From Candidatus Hydrogenedentota bacterium (GTDB taxonomy: Bacteria > Hydrogenedentota > Hydrogenedentia > Hydrogenedentales > SLHB01), in NCBI GenBank assembly GCA_003552765.1, contig PUOI01000364.1, positions 1 through 9,499 of the forward strand: DNA of 9,499 nt, read 5' to 3'. The notes under the pieces were generated by a model. It was given only the letters and a program-made list of their open reading frames with translations, did not search any database and was not told the origin of the DNA. Both the position numbers and the translations under genes were made by a program. Shown one piece after another: positions 5,904-9,499 of this stretch (within the stretch, counting starts at the first letter, position 1; each line of letters starts with the position of its first letter).

Positions 5904-8303
5904 ATGCGTGTTTCCCTGAATTGGCTGCGGGAGTTCGTGGATATCGATATGTCCCCCGAACAGCTCGCTGATCACCTCACCATGCTTGGCCTCGAAATTG
6001 AGTCCGTAGAGCGGTTGGGACAAGACATCAAGAACGTGCGGGTGGGGCAAATCCGCTCCATCGAGCCACACCCCAACGCGGACAAGCTCACGGTGTGCCA
6101 GACCGATGTGGGAGATGGCCAGCCGCTGCAAATCATATGCGGCGCCACCAACATGAAGGTGGGGGACAAGGTTCCCACGGTCGTGGATGGATCAGTCCTG
6201 CCGGGTGGTTTCAAGATAGGCCGGCGCAAGATGCGCGGCGTCGAATCCCAAGGCATGATGTGTTCGGAAACGGAACTCGGCATTGGCGAGGATGCGGGGG
6301 GGCTGCTGATTCTGCCAGAAGATGTTTCGCTTGGAGCAGATGTTGTTTCGCTTTTGGAACTCGATGATGTCGTGTTCGAGATCGAGGTGACCCCCAATCG
6401 CGGGGATTGGGCGGGGGTCATTGGAGTCGCGCGAGAAATTAGCGCGTCCCTTGGCGAGGAGCTTGAGCTGCCCGACATCCATCTCATCACGTCCGAGCGC
6501 CAACAGGCCGCGGACGTGTCTTCGGTCACGATTGACGACGAGGAACTCTGTCCGCGTTACGCCGGCCGGATCTTGGTGGAGGCCGAAGTGGGGGAGTCCC
6601 CGGCTTGGATGAAGGCCCGCCTTCATGCGGCGGGCGTGCGAGCCATCAACAATGTCGTGGACATTACGAACTACGTGCTCATTGAGACGGGCCATCCCCT
6701 GCATGCCTTCGACCTGGACACCCTGACTGAGAAGCGTATCATCGTCCGGCGCGCCGAGGATGGCGAGTCCATTCGAACCCTCGATGGCGTGGAACGCAAA
6801 CTGGACCGCGATGTGCTGATTATTGCCGACGCCAAGCGGCCCGTTGCCGTGGCCGGAATCATGGGCGGCGAGGACACGGAAGTGGGGGAGAGCACCCAGA
6901 ACATCTTCCTTGAAAGCGCGGTCTTCAATCCCCGCTTCATCCGGCATGGTTCCCGCTCGCTGGGACTCATCACCGAGGCCAGCCAGCGTTTTCAGCGCGG
7001 GGCCGATCCCGCCATGGCGCGCTATGCCTTGGATACCGCCGCCGCCCTCATGCGTGAGTACGTCGACACCGACGTACTGGAAGGGGTGCTTGACGAATAC
7101 CCCAGTCCCGAGCGGCCGCGGCAAGTGACGTTGCGTTATCTCCGCACAAACGAAGTGTTGGGAGACGAGGTGCCGCCGCACCGGCAGTCAAAATTCATCC
7201 AGAATCTCGGGTTCGAGACTGTGGAGGAGACATCGACGGCGTCCACCTTCAGGGTGCCGACTTGGCGCCATGATGTGCGCGAGGAGGCCGACCTTATCGA
7301 GGAGGTCGCCCGGCTTCACGGGTACGGCGCCATCGAACCAGAAATCCCGAAGATCGCGCGTAGAGGGGAGGATTTGGCCCCGGAGGAAATGCGGCTCCGC
7401 CGCTTGCGTGAATTCGTGGTGGGACTGGGCTACACGGAATGCATCACCCTGGCTTTCGGCAATCCCGAGGACACCAAAGCCGCTGGACTCAATGGCGGCG
7501 CGGGGGACATGGTCACGTTGATGAATCCGTTGTCGGAGAAGCATAGCGCCATGCGAACCTCCCTGCTTCCCGGACTCCTGCGGACCTGCGCCCACAACCT
7601 TAACCATGGGGTTGATGACCAAGCCCTATTCGAGATGGGACCTGTCTATTTTCCCCGTGACAATCAAACCCTGCCTAGCCAGCACTCGCGCTTGGGACTC
7701 TTGCTCACGGGCCGACGCCGGCCAGCGCATTGGTCAGAGGACGATGCTGATATGGACTTCTACGATATCAAGGGGTACGTGGAAGCCATTCTGGAGTATT
7801 TTGGCCTTCAACCCACTTTTCGGGAATCGCATCAGACCACCTTTCTTCCCGGCCAGGCTGCGGAGATCTTGGCCGGAGATAAACCGGCGGGCTGCTTCGG
7901 CCAAGTAGCGCCTGGCGCGAGCCGCGCCTACGAAATCGATGCGGACGTCTTCGTGGCTGAGCTTGATCTCGACGTGTTGCTCGGTATCCCGCGGACGCCG
8001 CCTCAGTACCGTCCTTCGCCGCCTTATCCGCCGTATCTGCGGGACATGGCCATTCTCGTTCCGCGCGATCTTCCGGCGGGAGACGTGATCGAGCTGGTGT
8101 GGGAGAATGGGGGAGAGCTGCTTCAAGATGTGCAGCTTTTTGATGTGTATACTGGAGAGCGCATTCCCGAGGATAAGAAGAGCCTGGCCTTGAACCTTGT
8201 CTTTCAGTCGCACGAAAAGACCCTGAGCAGCAACGATACCCAAGCTATTTGGGATCGCATCGTTGAGCAGCTCCAGGAACGCCTTGGCGCCGCTCTGCGA
8301 TGA
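5904..8303 (+). CDS. pheT: phenylalanine--tRNA ligase beta subunit
   Basis: Structural and editing subunit of phenylalanyl-tRNA synthetase, 799 residues, full length. Domains in order: N-terminal region 1-39; EMAP/OB-fold tRNA-binding domain at about 40-150 (HPNADKL, ICGATNM, GVESQGMMCSE); B3/4 editing domain at about 210-385 (NNVVDITNYV, GHPLHAFD, AGIMGG, FLESAVF, where the Asn, His and Glu of the editing pocket that removes Tyr-tRNA-Phe appear kept); B5 domain at about 401-475 (WRHDVREEADLIEEVARLHGY, in which WR.D..EADLIEE is the family motif); catalytic-like core at about 490-690; and the FDX-ACB anticodon-binding domain at 705-799 (YPPYLRDMAI, QLFDVYTGE, KKSLALNL). The start is one base past the pheS stop, with GGAG inside the pheS end as ribosome site. 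Its TGA overlaps the next ATG (ATGA), implying coupled translation. Confidence 0.97.
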   Translation: MRVSLNWLREFVDIDMSPEQLADHLTMLGLEIESVERLGQDIKNVRVGQIRSIEPHPNADKLTVCQTDVGDGQPLQIICGATNMKVGDKVPTVVDGSVLPGGFKIGRRKMRGVESQGMMCSETELGIGEDAGGLLILPEDVSLGADVVSLLELDDVVFEIEVTPNRGDWAGVIGVAREISASLGEELELPDIHLITSERQQAADVSSVTIDDEELCPRYAGRILVEAEVGESPAWMKARLHAAGVRAINNVVDITNYVLIETGHPLHAFDLDTLTEKRIIVRRAEDGESIRTLDGVERKLDRDVLIIADAKRPVAVAGIMGGEDTEVGESTQNIFLESAVFNPRFIRHGSRSLGLITEASQRFQRGADPAMARYALDTAAALMREYVDTDVLEGVLDEYPSPERPRQVTLRYLRTNEVLGDEVPPHRQSKFIQNLGFETVEETSTASTFRVPTWRHDVREEADLIEEVARLHGYGAIEPEIPKIARRGEDLAPEEMRLRRLREFVVGLGYTECITLAFGNPEDTKAAGLNGGAGDMVTLMNPLSEKHSAMRTSLLPGLLRTCAHNLNHGVDDQALFEMGPVYFPRDNQTLPSQHSRLGLLLTGRRRPAHWSEDDADMDFYDIKGYVEAILEYFGLQPTFRESHQTTFLPGQAAEILAGDKPAGCFGQVAPGASRAYEIDADVFVAELDLDVLLGIPRTPPQYRPSPPYPPYLRDMAILVPRDLPAGDVIELVWENGGELLQDVQLFDVYTGERIPEDKKSLALNLVFQSHEKTLSSNDTQAIWDRIVEQLQERLGAALR

Positions 8304-8596
8304 ACCCGTTTGTTCGAGCCCAGATCGACCGCCTGGAGGCCGCCGTCGGCGGTCTGGAGGTCACGCTCGAAAGTCTGGCCGAGAGCGAACAGCGGCTCGC
8401 CAAGGAGAAACAGACCCTTACACAAGAACTGTGGCGCGTCGAACGCGAGAAGAACGCATATCGGCGCGCCCAGGAAGACTACGATGCGCTTGAGGCCGCC
8501 TACCAGCAGACCTCCGAACGGAACCAGGAGATTAAGCGCGGCCTCGAACGCGTGCTCGAACGGACCAAGACCTTGGCCCGATACCTTGGACCATGA
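8300..8596 (+). CDS. short coiled-coil protein, possibly ZapB-like, upstream of zapA
   Basis: A 98-residue protein, charged and almost certainly helical along its length: Leu, Ala, Glu, Arg and Gln dominate in heptad spacing (RLEAAVGGLEVTLESLAES, then EQRLAKEKQTLTQELW). There is no signal peptide, cysteine or membrane segment. Its ATG overlaps the pheT TGA, and its own TGA overlaps the zapA ATG, so all three are likely made by coupled translation. Known background: ZapB of Proteobacteria is a short coiled coil that works with ZapA at the FtsZ ring, and small coiled-coil proteins next to zapA are often annotated ZapB-like. Inference: this protein partners ZapA. Coiled coils diverge fast, so homology to ZapB is not shown by sequence alone. 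Confidence 0.8.
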   Translation: MNPFVRAQIDRLEAAVGGLEVTLESLAESEQRLAKEKQTLTQELWRVEREKNAYRRAQEDYDALEAAYQQTSERNQEIKRGLERVLERTKTLARYLGP

Positions 8597-8898
8597 CCAA
8601 GCAAACCATCCGAACGCAAATCGCCGGAACCTTTGTCGAGTTGCCGCTGATTAGGGATGAAGCTTACACGGCCCACATCGCCGAGAAAGTGACCGAACGG
8701 TTTCGCGAGATCGAGGCCTCTAGTTCGCGCATCAATACCCAAGCCTTCGCCCTCCAAGCCGCTTTCTCCTTCGCGGCCGAACTGGAGCGCCTCACCGCCG
8801 ACAGGGAGGAGGAAGGCCGCGAACTCGTCGACGCGCTAGCGCGCCTCGCTGGCCGCCTCGAGGCGCTCATCCAGCAACATGGCGATGCCGATCTCTGA
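8593..8898 (+). CDS. zapA: cell division protein ZapA
   Basis: FtsZ-ring accessory protein that bundles FtsZ filaments at mid-cell. It has 101 residues, normal for ZapA. The N-terminal part (5-45) matches the family layout: a short beta hairpin (TIRTQIAGTFVELPLIRDE), then the helix AYTAHIAEKVTERFREIE. The middle (49-66, TQAFALQAAFSFAAEL) corresponds to the conserved helix that in homologues reads like ALQAALNLADEL. The C-terminal helix (67-95) is the coiled coil that makes the dimer or tetramer. The ATG overlaps the upstream stop (ATGA at 8593-8596). The link of zapA with pheST is known in other bacteria, for example Bacillus. No ribosome site stands apart from the upstream gene, which supports coupling. 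Presence of ZapA implies an FtsZ-based division machinery. Confidence 0.85.
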   Translation: MTKQTIRTQIAGTFVELPLIRDEAYTAHIAEKVTERFREIEASSSRINTQAFALQAAFSFAAELERLTADREEEGRELVDALARLAGRLEALIQQHGDADL

Positions 8899-9120
8899 CG
8901 GCGCCCGCCAACCCTCCGAACCATCCGCGCGTTCCCGCCGCCTTACCAGACTCCACCCAGCCAAACCTTTGTACCGCCAATCGCGCCGTATCGAATTGCA
9001 ACACGCGCGACATTCCGAGCCAATGAACCGTTTCATCCGTGGCGTCCGCCCACGCACGGGGGAAAGCTGCCGCTCACAAGCCCTACAAACGCCTCCAAAG
9101 AGCCTTCTGTACGCCCGCAA
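8899..9120 (+). promoter_or_regulatory. C-rich, G-poor stretch after zapA, possible Rho-dependent termination zone
   Basis: No intrinsic terminator follows the zapA stop. The first 72 bases (8899-8970) hold about 37 C and 12 G by hand count, the C-over-G bias expected of Rho-loading sites. A modest hairpin lies further down (CCGT-G-GCGT 9037-9045 with ACGC-ACGG 9052-9059). Open frames through here are rich in Arg, Pro and Ser and look non-coding. 6S RNA often follows zapA in other bacteria, but I cannot recognise its conserved bubble here. Confidence 0.35.
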
Positions 9121-9499
9121 CATAATGTCCGATAATATGTATTATGTATCATATTGGCCTGCCGGGAGCGCCTGCTTGTCTGCGGTATTTGGTCAGCTCT
9201 CGGCTGTCAATCCTCTGCCAATGTCATATATGGACCTGACATAGTAGCTCGTCTTAACCTCATAAAGCCTTGATTGTGTTGGAGTTAGGCAGTTGATCCT
9301 TCCTATTAACCGTGACGCTTCTGAGTTTTGTTCAGTAGTCCCGTTTCGGCGGCAAAACGGCCGGTCTCGGTCATGGGCATGTCTGGCGGAAAGGCTTGGT
9401 TGAGGCAGCGGGACGTACGGCGGCTTCGCTCCCCCGCCCCGTCAGGTTTGTCAAGAGGAAGTGCGTGTGCCTGAAGCTGGTGGCGGGTTGAGGGCTTCA
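9121..9499. other. gene-free AT-richer segment with dyads, then GC-rich edge
   Basis: About 9121-9330 is visibly richer in A and T than the rest. It contains a near-palindrome ATAATATGTATTAT (9132-9145) and a 6-bp dyad ATGTCA / TGACAT (9221-9226 / 9237-9242) with CATATATG inside. At 9341-9360, CCGTTT and AAACGG form another dyad. Composition turns GC-rich from about 9340. No start codon with a ribosome site, no tRNA and no recognisable transposase fragment is seen. It may be a promoter region or the margin of a mobile or decayed segment. Confidence 0.3.

Noticed and set aside
6192..7181. 329-codon open frame on the minus strand
   Set aside because: Antisense to the conserved pheT domains; no ribosome site and no recognisable motif.
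8899..9120. Possible 6S RNA (ssrS), which follows zapA in many bacteria
   Set aside because: I could not find a long closing stem or the conserved central-bubble sequence; only a small hairpin at 9037-9059.
8879..9244. 121-codon plus-strand frame starting inside zapA
   Set aside because: Arg/Ser/Pro-rich composition, no domain, no ribosome site, and it crosses the sharp composition change at about 9120.
9306..9499. Open frame on the minus strand entering from the right edge, and another on the plus strand (9339-9491)
   Set aside because: Each is only about 50-65 codons and matches nothing I recognise. Both strands are open because of GC bias. More sequence is needed to decide.

Overview
The window looks like part of a GC-rich bacterial chromosome. 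It combines a secreted sugar-type Gfo/Idh/MocA oxidoreductase with a twin-arginine leader, a large exported parallel beta-helix protein and a small acidic lipoprotein, all typical of the planctomycete / Verrucomicrobia / Lentisphaerae / Hydrogenedentes assemblage. ZapA argues for a lineage that divides with FtsZ, so classical Planctomycetes, which lack FtsZ, fit less well. I lean towards a Hydrogenedentes-like or related lineage, but this is inference from protein style, not from a marker gene.

Left part (1-2950, minus strand): the 5' end of a Gfo/Idh/MocA oxidoreductase runs off the left edge. A 405-base gap then holds a 10-bp dyad with competing pairing, a 12-bp long-range inverted repeat and a probable terminator. 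Next is a 767-residue secreted beta-helix protein with an apparent discoidin-like insert. A good promoter lies upstream of it, and its predicted transcript would begin with a strong hairpin.

Middle (3189-4128): a tRNA-Leu on the plus strand has its own promoter and the anticodon AAG, which is unusual in bacteria. It converges on a minus-strand lipoprotein gene. A 167-base divergent spacer separates that gene from the next block.

Right block (4138-8898, plus strand): a YggS/PLPBP-family PLP-binding protein is followed by pheS, pheT, a short coiled-coil protein and zapA. PheS and pheT are one base apart, and pheT/coiled-coil and coiled-coil/zapA overlap as ATGA. The block therefore reads as a translationally coupled operon joining phenylalanyl-tRNA synthetase to FtsZ-ring accessory proteins.

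Right end (8899-9499): about 600 bases without a convincing gene. It starts with a C-rich, G-poor stretch that could serve Rho-dependent termination, followed by an AT-richer stretch with small dyads, then a GC-rich edge.

I found no CRISPR array, complete mobile element or evident new multi-gene system. The items most worth checking are tRNA-Leu(AAG), the ATGA-coupled coiled-coil/zapA pair, the competing hairpins near 341-380, and the structured leader of the beta-helix gene.
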